DNA of 51,425 bases, from positions 1 to 51,425 of the forward strand of contig JALWQH010000034.1 in the NCBI GenBank assembly GCA_027083135.1, given 5' to 3'. Below the pieces are notes generated by a model. The model saw only the letters and a list, made by a program, of their open reading frames with translations, was not told the origin of the DNA and did no database searches. The position numbers and the translations under genes are program-made. This stretch comes from Desulfurococcales archaeon. Its GTDB lineage: Archaea > Thermoproteota > Thermoprotei_A > Sulfolobales > WAQK01. This document shows, piece by piece, positions 32,810 through 40,399 of this stretch (the first letter of the stretch is position 1; the number at the start of each line of letters is the position of its first letter).

Positions 32810-34446
32810 CGAGGCATGTGATCCATGTTAAAGGCTATGGCGACGTAGAGGCTGAGCACGGGTCGAATCTAGGCAGGATCCTGGCTTCAAAAGGCATCCT
32901 ACCGCTCCCATGTGGAGGTAGAGGGTTCTGCGGCCAATGCGTGGTTAGGGTTAAGGGCCCTGTATCCCCTCCCACGGGGAACGAGCTTGTGAGGAGGCTG
33001 GGAGGAGATCTCAGGCTGGCATGCCAGACACGTGTGCTCGGAGACCTGGAGGTCGAGCTTCTCTACAAGCCTCTCCCCAAGGTATCATCGATCTCAATGC
33101 ATCTAGAGGTCACGAAGCCGCGGCCCATGTTCACCATTATAGAGCCGCTGCCCGGATACCCTGTTTATAGGGGAGGCCTACCTGTAGAGGCTTCCCTGAA
33201 GCTCAGCTTCAAGCCTGGCAGCCTCGTAGGATGCTGCGGCTCTGTGAGGGGGGCTGTAAGCGGGGATCCTCTTGTAAGCCTCGTTGATCTAGGTACAACT
33301 AAGATCGCCTACCAGCTGTTAGATGTGGGGGGAGGCCTCGTAGGCGAGGGTGTCATATCCAATCCTCTCTCAGCCTACGGCGCGGATATTATAACGAGGC
33401 TTACCGCCGCATTAGAGGATTCCGAGGCTTCTGAAAAGATGAGGAGCATGCTGGTGGAGGCTGTAGCCTCCATAACACCTATGGATAGGGCGGCGCTAAT
33501 AGCTGTTGCAGGTAACAGTGTTATGGAGAGCCTCCTCCTAGGACTGCCTTTAGAGCAGCTTGGAGAGAAGCCTTTTCAGCCCTTTATTGCAGGGCCTTTT
33601 ACAGGGAGCCTTAGAGGAGCAGCATTATGGGTTGCCCCGATGATCGGGGGCTTCGTGGGCGGAGATGCTGCGGCGGATCTAGCAGCAGCCATAGGCTTGA
33701 AGGCGAGATCCCCGTTCCTCATAATTGATCTGGGGACAAACACGGAGGTGCTTCTCTATACGGGTAAGACGCTCTATGCTGCCAGTACTCCTGCGGGACC
33801 TGCCTTCGAGGAGCATGTTGAGAGGGGGGCAGGTGTAGGGGCGGCGGGGATAAGCAGGGTCAGGGTAGCCGGGATTGATGGGAAGGGGAAGCCTAGATTC
33901 GAGGTCAGTGTTGCGGGTGAAGGCGAGCCCCTAGGGCTCCTAGGCTCAGGCGTCATAAGCCTGGCTGCAGAGCTGTCACGCCATGGTTTTATAGGTGAGG
34001 ATGGGAGGATTAGGAGAGGGTATGTGAGGATCCGGGGGGTTAAGGCTATTAGGATAGGTAGGGGGCTTCTCGGAGACATATATTTTACTCAGAGGGATGT
34101 GAGGGAGTTTCAGAAAGCCATGGCTTCAATTAAGGCTGCCTGGCGCATAGTGCTTGGCGAGGCTGGGGTTAAGCCCAGTGATCTGAGAACCGTTTTCGTT
34201 GCAGGTAATCTTGGAAGCAGTGTTGATCCGGGGGATCTCTTATACCTTGGCCTCATACCTCCTGTAGGGGAGGAAAACGTTGTATCCACTGGTAACATGG
34301 TTTTACCAGGCCTTAAGGCCGTGGTCTTCGACTCGGAGGTTAGGGGGAGGGTTGAAGGGATCATGGGATCCGCGCATTTAGTTAAACTCGCCGAGCATGA
34401 GGGCTTTATGAATGAGTGGGTTAGGGGGTTGTCCTTCCCTAGATGA
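32806..34446 (+). CDS. RACo-like reductive activator of corrinoid protein (2Fe-2S plus ASKHA)
   Basis: A 546-residue protein: an N-terminal plant-type [2Fe-2S] domain with Cys36, 42, 45 and 73 (PCGGRGFCGQC, LACQT), a linker, and an actin-like ATPase domain with two nucleotide motifs (VSLVDLGTTKIAYQLL and LIIDLGTNTEVLLYTG), as in the RACo/DUF4445 family. Such proteins use ATP to reduce inactive Co(II) to Co(I) in corrinoid proteins. TTG 32806 overlaps the corrinoid-protein stop codon and follows GGGGGAG. The 3' end overlaps the convergent MetF gene by 8 bases. Confidence 0.88.
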   Translation: MTRHVIHVKGYGDVEAEHGSNLGRILASKGILPLPCGGRGFCGQCVVRVKGPVSPPTGNELVRRLGGDLRLACQTRVLGDLEVELLYKPLPKVSSISMHLEVTKPRPMFTIIEPLPGYPVYRGGLPVEASLKLSFKPGSLVGCCGSVRGAVSGDPLVSLVDLGTTKIAYQLLDVGGGLVGEGVISNPLSAYGADIITRLTAALEDSEASEKMRSMLVEAVASITPMDRAALIAVAGNSVMESLLLGLPLEQLGEKPFQPFIAGPFTGSLRGAALWVAPMIGGFVGGDAAADLAAAIGLKARSPFLIIDLGTNTEVLLYTGKTLYAASTPAGPAFEEHVERGAGVGAAGISRVRVAGIDGKGKPRFEVSVAGEGEPLGLLGSGVISLAAELSRHGFIGEDGRIRRGYVRIRGVKAIRIGRGLLGDIYFTQRDVREFQKAMASIKAAWRIVLGEAGVKPSDLRTVFVAGNLGSSVDPGDLLYLGLIPPVGEENVVSTGNMVLPGLKAVVFDSEVRGRVEGIMGSAHLVKLAEHEGFMNEWVRGLSFPR

Positions 34447-35536
34447 CCTCCCTGATCCTTTCAGCAGTATTTATTGCTGCATCCACGTTGCCCATTGTGA
34501 GGACATGTATGCCTACCACTCCCTCTAGATCCATTATTCTTGAGGCAAGGCTTGCAGCATAATCGTATGCTCCTCTCAGCCCCCTCCTAGACACAGCGTC
34601 CATGTAGGCTTGGGGCACGCTTATCCCCATGTATTTCTCCACCATTCTAAGGGTCTCAGCTCTTCCTGCTACAAGTATGCTTGCTATTAGAGGAGTGTCT
34701 ACGCCTATGCTCCGCATGGTTTCCATGAAGGCTGAGAGAACATTGTATGAGAATATAGGCTGTGTTTCAGCGAACTCCGCTCCGGCCCTCCTCTTCTTCG
34801 CTAGTCTCAGGGCCTCCAGTCTCGGAGGCTTGAAGTATGGGTTAACTGCTACTCCCACATGTATTGTTCGGGGAACCCTTACCTTGGCTCCCGAGGGTGT
34901 TCTGCCGAGATCAACCATTATTCTAGCCATGTATACTAGGCGGACTGAGTCGAGGTCGAATACTGGTTTAGGGGCCTCGGCCCCCATGAGGCCAGGCCAA
35001 TCCCCCGTAACCGCCAGCATGTTTCCAACGCCGTGTAGGCCTAGGGCGAGGATCAATGCTTCCAGCTGAAGCCTGCTCTTATCCTTACATGACACCTGTA
35101 CTACGGGTTCTACTCCCAGCCTGGCTGCAAGTATTCCGAGGGCTGCAGGATCTACGTGGGGTAAGCCTAGAGGAGTGTCAACGAAGTTGACGGCTGTGAA
35201 TATTTCTCCAAGCCTCTTCAAATCATCTTCTATTCTGCTTGGATGAGGCTTGCTTCCAGCAACATACTCGTAGCTTAGGATTGGACCCCCCCTCATGATC
35301 TCCTCCATGAGCCTTGTGGAGGGGTTCCTAGGCTTAGGCCTGTATCCTGTTACCTTGAATCCCTCGTCCAGTATGATTGTGTGGAAGGCATAGTGGTCGG
35401 GGTTTTCAAGGTACTTTTCAACCCATGGGCACTTACCCCCCGTCACCTCGCATACGTTGCCGCTTCCCCCGCCGCAGGGGCCGTTGTACATGAGCTTTGG
35501 GCATCCCTGCACAGGCGGCCTGGATTCGACTCGCAT
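34439..35536 (-). CDS. Methylenetetrahydro(methano)pterin reductase MetF with N-terminal MetV-type domain
   Basis: About 365 residues from ATG 35536. The first 45 residues carry the MetV / MTHFR-C cysteine motif (GCPKLMYNGPCGG, NVCEV, GKCPW), normally a separate subunit or C-terminal; the rest is the MetF TIM barrel (SYEYVAGSKPHPSRIEDDLKRL, ML AVTGDWPG, AEFAETQPIFS). It should reduce methylene- to methyl-tetrahydropterin. TTG 35554 is an alternative start. It is eight to 26 bases from the MtrH-like gene on the same strand, so donor synthesis and transfer are co-transcribed. Confidence 0.85.
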   Translation of the reverse strand: MRVESRPPVQGCPKLMYNGPCGGGSGNVCEVTGGKCPWVEKYLENPDHYAFHTIILDEGFKVTGYRPKPRNPSTRLMEEIMRGGPILSYEYVAGSKPHPSRIEDDLKRLGEIFTAVNFVDTPLGLPHVDPAALGILAARLGVEPVVQVSCKDKSRLQLEALILALGLHGVGNMLAVTGDWPGLMGAEAPKPVFDLDSVRLVYMARIMVDLGRTPSGAKVRVPRTIHVGVAVNPYFKPPRLEALRLAKKRRAGAEFAETQPIFSYNVLSAFMETMRSIGVDTPLIASILVAGRAETLRMVEKYMGISVPQAYMDAVSRRGLRGAYDYAASLASRIMDLEGVVGIHVLTMGNVDAAINTAERIREVI

Positions 35537-35561
35537 GTATTCATGATTATCCAAGGCTTCG

Positions 35562-36542
35562 TCAACCCTCCTGTACGAATAGTTTCTGCACTCTTCGGAG
35601 AATCTTCCTTGAGGGGTGGTTTCTTGGAATGCGTTCTCCCTCCCTCTGCGCCAGGTATCCTAGGTATGCGTCAACCATTGCTGCGGCTGGTGCTACATAC
35701 TTTATTCTTCTCAGCGGCCCATACATTATGAAGTCTGCCCCCATCATTCTAAGCATCGCGGCTGTTCCGCCATGTATTCCAGCCACCTCTACTGCTGTGA
35801 ATCTCTTCTTGGATACGGGTCCAAGAGCGTTGGCGGGGGCGCATCCTGATGGAAGCCCGTACTCATCCTTCACTACCTTGACTGCTGCGGCGCTTAGCGC
35901 TATGCTTCCAGGATCAAGTACTACTGCGTCAACCATTATGCTTGTTACCTCTGCTCTAGATGCTTTTGGAAGCAGTTCTCCGAGGACTTTGAGCCTGGCT
36001 TGAGGGTGCAGGGACTCGTATGGTCTACGTGGATCGAATGCTAGGAGGATGGCTGCCTTTATTCCAGCCTCCCTTATGGCTTCAAGCTCATCTACGCTTG
36101 TATCAACAGCTATGCCGTTGGCTATCATTCTATCCTGTACTCCCATCTCTCCTGCAAGCCTGTATGCCTTCACCCTGGCTTCAGGGTCGGGGGAATCTAT
36201 GAGCACTGGCACCCCGTATTCCGATATGTGGCTTAAGATCTCTTCGACTAGGCTTCCCCTAGGTATCACGGCGTCTAATGCTAGCTGGACACCGTATTCC
36301 TCCGCCATGCTTAGGGCTTCTGAGACCTGGCTGTCAGCCTTCTCCCAGCTGATCCTCCCCTCCTCCTCGTCTAGCCAGAGCTTGTCGCCTCTGTGAAACA
36401 TTGTTCCTATGAGCAGCACAGGATTGTCTCCAGGCCTCCCCCCAATCTTCACGCCGCCTATGCTGACAACCTGCTGCTCCGCCTTGAAGCTTGGCCTAAG
36501 GCTGCTCTCCAATTCTTGCCTGCCTCCCTGCTCTCCATGCAT
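35562..36542 (-). CDS. MtrH-family methyltransferase
   Basis: A 326-residue MtrH-like protein: VSIGGVKIGGRPGDNPVLLIGTMFHRGDKLW, LALDAVIPRGSLVEEI, PVLIDSPDPEARVKAYRLA, GCAPANALG. In methanogens MtrH moves the methyl group of methyl-tetrahydromethanopterin to the corrinoid of MtrA; free-standing MtrH relatives pair with soluble corrinoid proteins. No other Mtr subunits are present, so the partner is probably the corrinoid protein at 32141. Upstream, ATTTTATGC-type sequence at about 36556-36568 could act as its TATA element. Confidence 0.87.
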   Translation of the reverse strand: MHGEQGGRQELESSLRPSFKAEQQVVSIGGVKIGGRPGDNPVLLIGTMFHRGDKLWLDEEEGRISWEKADSQVSEALSMAEEYGVQLALDAVIPRGSLVEEILSHISEYGVPVLIDSPDPEARVKAYRLAGEMGVQDRMIANGIAVDTSVDELEAIREAGIKAAILLAFDPRRPYESLHPQARLKVLGELLPKASRAEVTSIMVDAVVLDPGSIALSAAAVKVVKDEYGLPSGCAPANALGPVSKKRFTAVEVAGIHGGTAAMLRMMGADFIMYGPLRRIKYVAPAAAMVDAYLGYLAQREGERIPRNHPSRKILRRVQKLFVQEG

Positions 36543-36640
36543 GTACAGGTAGCCAGCATAAAATTCTAGCGTTCATCTAACATATTATTTCTTAATATAA
36601 ACATTACTTTCAAATATATGGGAAATAATGAGTGATAAAA

Positions 36641-36650
36641 TACTTATTTA
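36641..36650 (+). promoter_or_regulatory. Box A for the HdrB/LutA-like gene
   Basis: TACTTATTTA, preceded by the purine-rich GATAAAA (BRE-like), lies 38-47 bases before ATG 36688. The 145-base divergent spacer with the MtrH gene is the most AT-rich chromosomal stretch here. Confidence 0.45.
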
Positions 36651-36687
36651 GGATGTGCTGTATGCTTAGAGTGGGACTGATGCCTGT

Positions 36688-37452
36688 ATGCGTGATAGGG
36701 TGCTCTACTACGGGTACTCCTATTTGGAGAAAATAGGTATGAATGAGATCGATGATGCTGCTAGGGAGGTTTTGAACAGGCTTGGCGTCGAGTACATTGT
36801 GCTGAAGCCTGAGCCTGTTGGTTTGGAGTGGCTGCCTAGCCTCGGCTATACTGAAAAGGCTCTGCCGCTTATAGAGAGATTTAACAGGATACTCGACGAG
36901 CTTGATGTCTGCTGTGTTGTGACTACTCTTGGAGGCCACGTGTTGGCCTGGAATAAGAGTTTGAAGGGGCTTGGAGTGAAGCCTGCTGCTAGCTTCGTTG
37001 ACCTCACGTCATTCGTCTATGATTGGATAGAGACTACTGGTGTGAAGCCTGTGTTCAGGGAGTTTAAGAGGAGGGCTTATCTCCACTACCCCTGCTGTCT
37101 TGGGAGGAAGCTGAATACGGATGTATTCGCCAAGAAGATTAAGGGGCTTCTCAGCATGATTCCCGGCTTAGAGATAGTTGAGACTATTTACCCTGAGGTT
37201 GCTGAGGGTGTTGCATCTGCTTGGGAGTGGTCTCCATGTGCTTTAACCTCGCTGAAACTATTGTTTCCAGAGCTGCATTCTAAGGCTTTGACAGAGGAGC
37301 TACGCCCTGATCTAGAGGAGCTTAAGCCTGATTTAATTATAACTCCGTGCGCCCGCTCCGTGTGGAGCTTCCGCAGCGCGTTTGAGGCTGAGGGTATAAG
37401 GGGGATTGAGGCCATGCATACGGCTAACCTGTTAGTAAAGGTTATGGGGTGA
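36688..37452 (+). CDS. HdrB/LutA-like protein with degenerate CCG domains
   Basis: A 254-residue protein with the length and fold pattern of HdrB/LutA (two CCG repeats). The expected cysteines are incomplete: the first repeat keeps only DVCCVVTTLGGH; the second has HYPCCLGRK, WEWSPCALTS and ITPCARSVW. Canonical members have C, CC and CxxC in each repeat. It may bind one cluster, or bind it differently. Its stop overlaps the start of the LUD-type Fe-S protein, with which it probably forms a complex, and the pair lies head-to-head with MtrH and MetF. Confidence 0.7.
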   Translation: MRDRVLYYGYSYLEKIGMNEIDDAAREVLNRLGVEYIVLKPEPVGLEWLPSLGYTEKALPLIERFNRILDELDVCCVVTTLGGHVLAWNKSLKGLGVKPAASFVDLTSFVYDWIETTGVKPVFREFKRRAYLHYPCCLGRKLNTDVFAKKIKGLLSMIPGLEIVETIYPEVAEGVASAWEWSPCALTSLKLLFPELHSKALTEELRPDLEELKPDLIITPCARSVWSFRSAFEAEGIRGIEAMHTANLLVKVMG

Positions 37453-37454
37453 TC

Positions 37455-38753
37455 ATGATGGGTGTGGAGTCTCAGGATGTGTTTGCAAAGTACCGTGAGA
37501 TGCTGGCCAGGGTGGCTACTGAGACCGAGGTTCCAAAGGCTCTTAGAAGGGCTGTAACGTCTTATAGGGGTAACGTGGCCAGGGTTTTGAAGCTCTTCCC
37601 TGATACTCTCCAACTAGCCCAGGAGGTACGCAGGATCAAGGAGTTCTCAATCGATCATTTGGACGAGCTTGTCGATGCTGCTTGCAGGAGCTTTGAGCGG
37701 AATAAGGTTCACTGCCATCTTGCAAGGGATGCTGCTGAGGCTAACAGGATTGTGGGTGAGATAGTTGGTTCAGGCAAGCTTGTCGTTAAGGGTAAATCCA
37801 TGGTGACCGAGGAGATTGGTTTGAGGGAGTATTTGGAGGGGCTTGGAAACGAGGTCTGGGAGACTGATCTAGGAGAACTAATAATACAGCTAGCAGGAGA
37901 GAGGCCGATGCATCTCACCTCCCCCAGCATACATATGACTAGGGAGAGGGTGGCAGAGCTCTTCAGGGAGAAGCTCGGCGTTGATGTTGAGCCTAATATT
38001 CCGGAACTAGTGGCTGCTGCCCGCCGCTTCCTGAGGGATAAGCTGGTGAACGCTGATGTAGGTATAAGCGGCGCCAATGCTGTTGCAGCTGAGACTGGAA
38101 GCATTGTGACCATTGAGAATGAGGGTAATATTAGGCTGGCTACAGGCCTTCCACCAGTCTACATCGCTGTCACAGGGATAGAGAAGATAGTGCCTAGGCT
38201 TAGGGATGCCATGATGGTTGCTGAAACCGCGTGGAGGTTTGCAGGGTATGTTGCCCCAGCCTACGTCAACGTGATTTCCTCTCCCAGCAAGACAGGCGAT
38301 ATTGAGAAGACCATAACTTATGGTGCGCAGGGACCTAGGGAGATGCATGTGGTGCTGGTGGATAACGGTCGCTCTGAGATGGCTAAGCACCCCGTGTTGA
38401 AGGAGGCTCTCTACTGCCTTAAATGCGGGGCATGCATGCTTGAATGCCCCATATTCGACCTCGTTGCAGGGAACTATGGGGACAAGTATCCTGGAGGCAT
38501 AGGCCTTGTGTGGAGCTACTTCACAGGAGGGGATAAGCAGCGCGTAGCGGCTATGCTCTACCTGTGCGCAATGTGCTACCGCTGCAAGGAGAGATGCCCG
38601 CTGAGCATAGATACGCCTAAAATGATAGTAGCTCTTAGAAACATGCTCGCCAAGGAGGGGATAGTGCCGCCGCAAGTCGCTAAGAATGCTGAAGAGACCC
38701 TGAAGGCGAATGAAAAGATACTCGAGGAGCTTGAGAAGAAGGTTTTAGGGTAA
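37455..38753 (+). CDS. LutB/LldF-like LUD-domain iron-sulfur protein
   Basis: About 432 residues from ATG 37455 (preceded by GGGGTGATC). The LUD domain includes KLVVKGKSMVTEEIGLREYLEGLG, ELAGERPMHLTSPSIHM and ANAVAAETGSIVTIENEGN; the C-terminal domain has two [4Fe-4S] motifs, CLKCGACMLECP and CAMCYRCKERCP. Family members include the lactate oxidase subunit LutB and related electron-transfer proteins. With the HdrB/LutA-like partner and no LutC or lactate permease nearby, a role in feeding electrons to MetF or in corrinoid reduction is an alternative to lactate use. Confidence 0.8.
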   Translation: MMGVESQDVFAKYREMLARVATETEVPKALRRAVTSYRGNVARVLKLFPDTLQLAQEVRRIKEFSIDHLDELVDAACRSFERNKVHCHLARDAAEANRIVGEIVGSGKLVVKGKSMVTEEIGLREYLEGLGNEVWETDLGELIIQLAGERPMHLTSPSIHMTRERVAELFREKLGVDVEPNIPELVAAARRFLRDKLVNADVGISGANAVAAETGSIVTIENEGNIRLATGLPPVYIAVTGIEKIVPRLRDAMMVAETAWRFAGYVAPAYVNVISSPSKTGDIEKTITYGAQGPREMHVVLVDNGRSEMAKHPVLKEALYCLKCGACMLECPIFDLVAGNYGDKYPGGIGLVWSYFTGGDKQRVAAMLYLCAMCYRCKERCPLSIDTPKMIVALRNMLAKEGIVPPQVAKNAEETLKANEKILEELEKKVLG

Positions 38754-38768
38754 AGCAGATATTCTAAG

Positions 38769-39197
38769 CTAACATTGCTCTTTATTTTCCCTCTTCTCAG
38801 CGTATGGCTTAAGAACCTGTTTGGCCGCGTATTGTCTAGGTGTGCGCGGGGGTGCCCGAGCTAGGTCAAAGGGGTCGGGCTTAGGACCCGATGGCGCAGG
38901 CCTGCGTGGGTTCAAATCCCACCCCCCGCACCATGTTTTAGCTATGCGGTTAACTACGTCCTCTACGATCATCTTGGCGAGGCGCTTGTACATACCTCGT
39001 TTCGGCTTGTAGTTAACTGTTAACCCTTGCTTATAGGCCTGATATAGGAGGGTCATTTCCTCGAGGGGGCCTATGTACCGTGTCACTGGCCTGCCGTCAA
39101 GCCTGTACTCCTCGTAGACGTAGAGCCTTCCCTTAATCCTCTTAACCACAAGGGTCATGGAGTCTTGCCCAACCCTAATGATAGGCTGCCTGCTCAT
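38769..39197 (-). CDS. int(N): N-terminal part of the split tyrosine integrase
   Basis: Residues 1-88 (MSRQPIIRVGQDSMTL to RIAKT) belong to the integrase; from codon 89 the frame reads antisense through the tRNA (WCGGWDLNPRRP) and ends in chromosomal DNA at 38769. KRIKGRLYVYEEYRLDGRPV and YIGPLEEM resemble N-terminal regions of archaeal SSV-like integrases. The frame position at 38933 is exactly that of int(C) at 48996, so excision would rebuild one protein of 396 residues. ATG 39197 is clear. Confidence 0.85.
   Translation of the reverse strand: MSRQPIIRVGQDSMTLVVKRIKGRLYVYEEYRLDGRPVTRYIGPLEEMTLLYQAYKQGLTVNYKPKRGMYKRLAKMIVEDVVNRIAKTWCGGWDLNPRRPAPSGPKPDPFDLARAPPRTPRQYAAKQVLKPYAEKRENKEQC
38846..38930 (+). 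tRNA. tRNA-Leu (TAG), integration target
   Basis: Acceptor GCGGGGG (38846-38852) pairs with CCCCCGC (38923-38929), discriminator A 38930, CCA to 38933. Anticodon stem TCGGG/CCCGA with loop CTTAGGA gives anticodon TAG. A long variable arm (TGGCGCAGGCCTGCG region) marks it as class II Leu. No intron. A TATA-like GGCTTAAGAA lies at about 38806-38815. Its 3' half (38877-38933) is repeated at 48940-48996: the element's insertion keeps the gene whole. Confidence 0.93.
38877..38933 (+). repeat. attL core (tRNA-Leu 3' half)
   Basis: A 57-base copy running from the anticodon stem (GGGCTTAGGACCCG) to the CCA end. It matches 48940-48996 except for one base (C at 38897, T at 48960). The identity stops right after CCA, as expected for the tRNA-derived crossover region. 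Confidence 0.93.
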
Positions 39198-39240
39198 TTA
39201 ACCCTCAGCCCCCATCACGCCTCTAGGCGTGGTTACCTGC

Positions 39241-39849
39241 TCACCGCTCACGGCCCAGCCTAGTGGCCTCTTCTCTTGCCAGCCAGCCGTATCTGTGGAG
39301 CTCGTCTATGATGGTTTGAAGCACTGTGTCGTAGGCACGTATCCACGATGATATGGTGGCGTTGATCGCCTCTTCCACGTCTTCGCAGAACTTGCTGGGC
39401 CCATAGAAGTTGAAGATTGTGGAGCTTAGGAGCGGTCTTCTAGGGTTTAGGCAGGTTTCTGCTCTTCCTTCTATATCGTCTCCATACTTCTTTTTTAGCC
39501 TGTTTTCCAGCTCTTTTGCCCTCTGCATTGCTTTTTCATCCGCATACTTGTCTGGGTGGCTGGCGCCCAGCTTCTCTGATACTGCTTTCCTCACGTCTGG
39601 GGGCAGTATGTTCCATAATGCCAGTATCCTCGCCCTATAGTTGTCCCGCAGCCTGGTATCATAGTGGGCTTTTGCTGAGGCTTCCATGGCTCTGGCTATG
39701 GCGGAGCTCAGCACCCCCACGTAGGTCGGCATAATGTATTGTGGCGTGGATGCCTGGGGTTTCCCACCTGCCTGCCTTGATGCTGGCCTCACCTCTGCCT
39801 CACCTCTCGCGGCCCAGCCTGGTGGCCTCGGCCTTGACAAGCCAGCCAT
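39241..39849 (-). CDS. Element protein of unknown function, copy 1 of a tandem pair
   Basis: A 202-residue soluble protein, Lys/Arg/Glu-rich. It is a diverged duplicate of the next gene upstream: shared blocks are YIMPTYVGVLS, ARAM, ALWNILPPDVRK, VSEKLGASHPDKY, and the C-terminal DELHRYGWLAREEATRLGRER. The N-terminal 30 residues overlap the neighbour's end and are low complexity, so the true start may be a later GTG. No known domain is recognised. Confidence 0.6.
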   Translation of the reverse strand: MAGLSRPRPPGWAARGEAEVRPASRQAGGKPQASTPQYIMPTYVGVLSSAIARAMEASAKAHYDTRLRDNYRARILALWNILPPDVRKAVSEKLGASHPDKYADEKAMQRAKELENRLKKKYGDDIEGRAETCLNPRRPLLSSTIFNFYGPSKFCEDVEEAINATISSWIRAYDTVLQTIIDELHRYGWLAREEATRLGRER

Positions 39850-40399
39850 GATAGTAGAGGGCGTCTATGATTGTTCGGAGCACCTTGTCAAGGGCGTCCG
39901 CCTTTGCCGAGAGGAGGCTGCGTTCCACGCTCTTCACATCATCTAGGACTTCTGGGCATTCGAAGAGACTGCGATAGAGGTGTTTAGAATCCAGTTTTTT
40001 CGGCTCTATGCCCATTCCTTTAAGACGTTTGATCATTTCTTCCTCTTCTATTTCTAGGCAGTGTGCCAGGTTGCTGTAGCCGTGGCGTTTGTTCAGCCAG
40101 CTCCACAGCTTTTTCTCCTTTTCCTTCTCTATTCTGGCCACATAGGCGTCTGGGTGGCTGGCGCCCAGCTTCTCCGCCACGTCTCTGCGTACATCGGGTG
40201 TGAGTATGTTCCACAGCGCCATCACGCTTGACCTGAGAAGGCTTACCTTCCTCACATTGCGGTAGGTTTGCTGAACAGCGTTCATGGCCCTGGCTATCCC
40301 CTCGCTTAGTACTCCGATGTAGGTGGGCATGATGTACTTGGGGGCTGAGGACTGGGGTTTAGGCTGGGTTTGAGGTTTGGGTTTAGACATGGATTCCAC
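39800..40399 (-). CDS. Element protein of unknown function, copy 2 of a tandem pair
   Basis: A 199-residue paralog of the downstream gene, sharing YIMPTYIGVLS, ALWNILTPDVRRDVAEKLGASHPDAY and the ending DALYYHGWLVKAEATRLGRER. The Pro/Gln/Lys-rich first 20 residues are probably disordered. The conserved segments lie at both ends; the middle, including a charged helix (EKEKEKKLWSWLNKR), diverges. It overlaps the P-loop/HTH gene by 17 bases, so it is in the main operon. Confidence 0.65.
   Translation of the reverse strand: MESMSKPKPQTQPKPQSSAPKYIMPTYIGVLSEGIARAMNAVQQTYRNVRKVSLLRSSVMALWNILTPDVRRDVAEKLGASHPDAYVARIEKEKEKKLWSWLNKRHGYSNLAHCLEIEEEEMIKRLKGMGIEPKKLDSKHLYRSLFECPEVLDDVKSVERSLLSAKADALDKVLRTIIDALYYHGWLVKAEATRLGRER

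Noticed and set aside
36688-38753. A complete lactate-utilisation operon (lutABC)
   Set aside because: LutC and a lactate permease are absent, the HdrB/LutA-like cysteines are degenerate, and the neighbourhood is pterin-corrinoid metabolism; lactate oxidation remains possible but is not supported.
38769-38845. int(N) coding beyond the tRNA
   Set aside because: Past 38933 the frame is antisense to tRNA-Leu and then chromosomal DNA; the similarity to int(C) ends at the att core.
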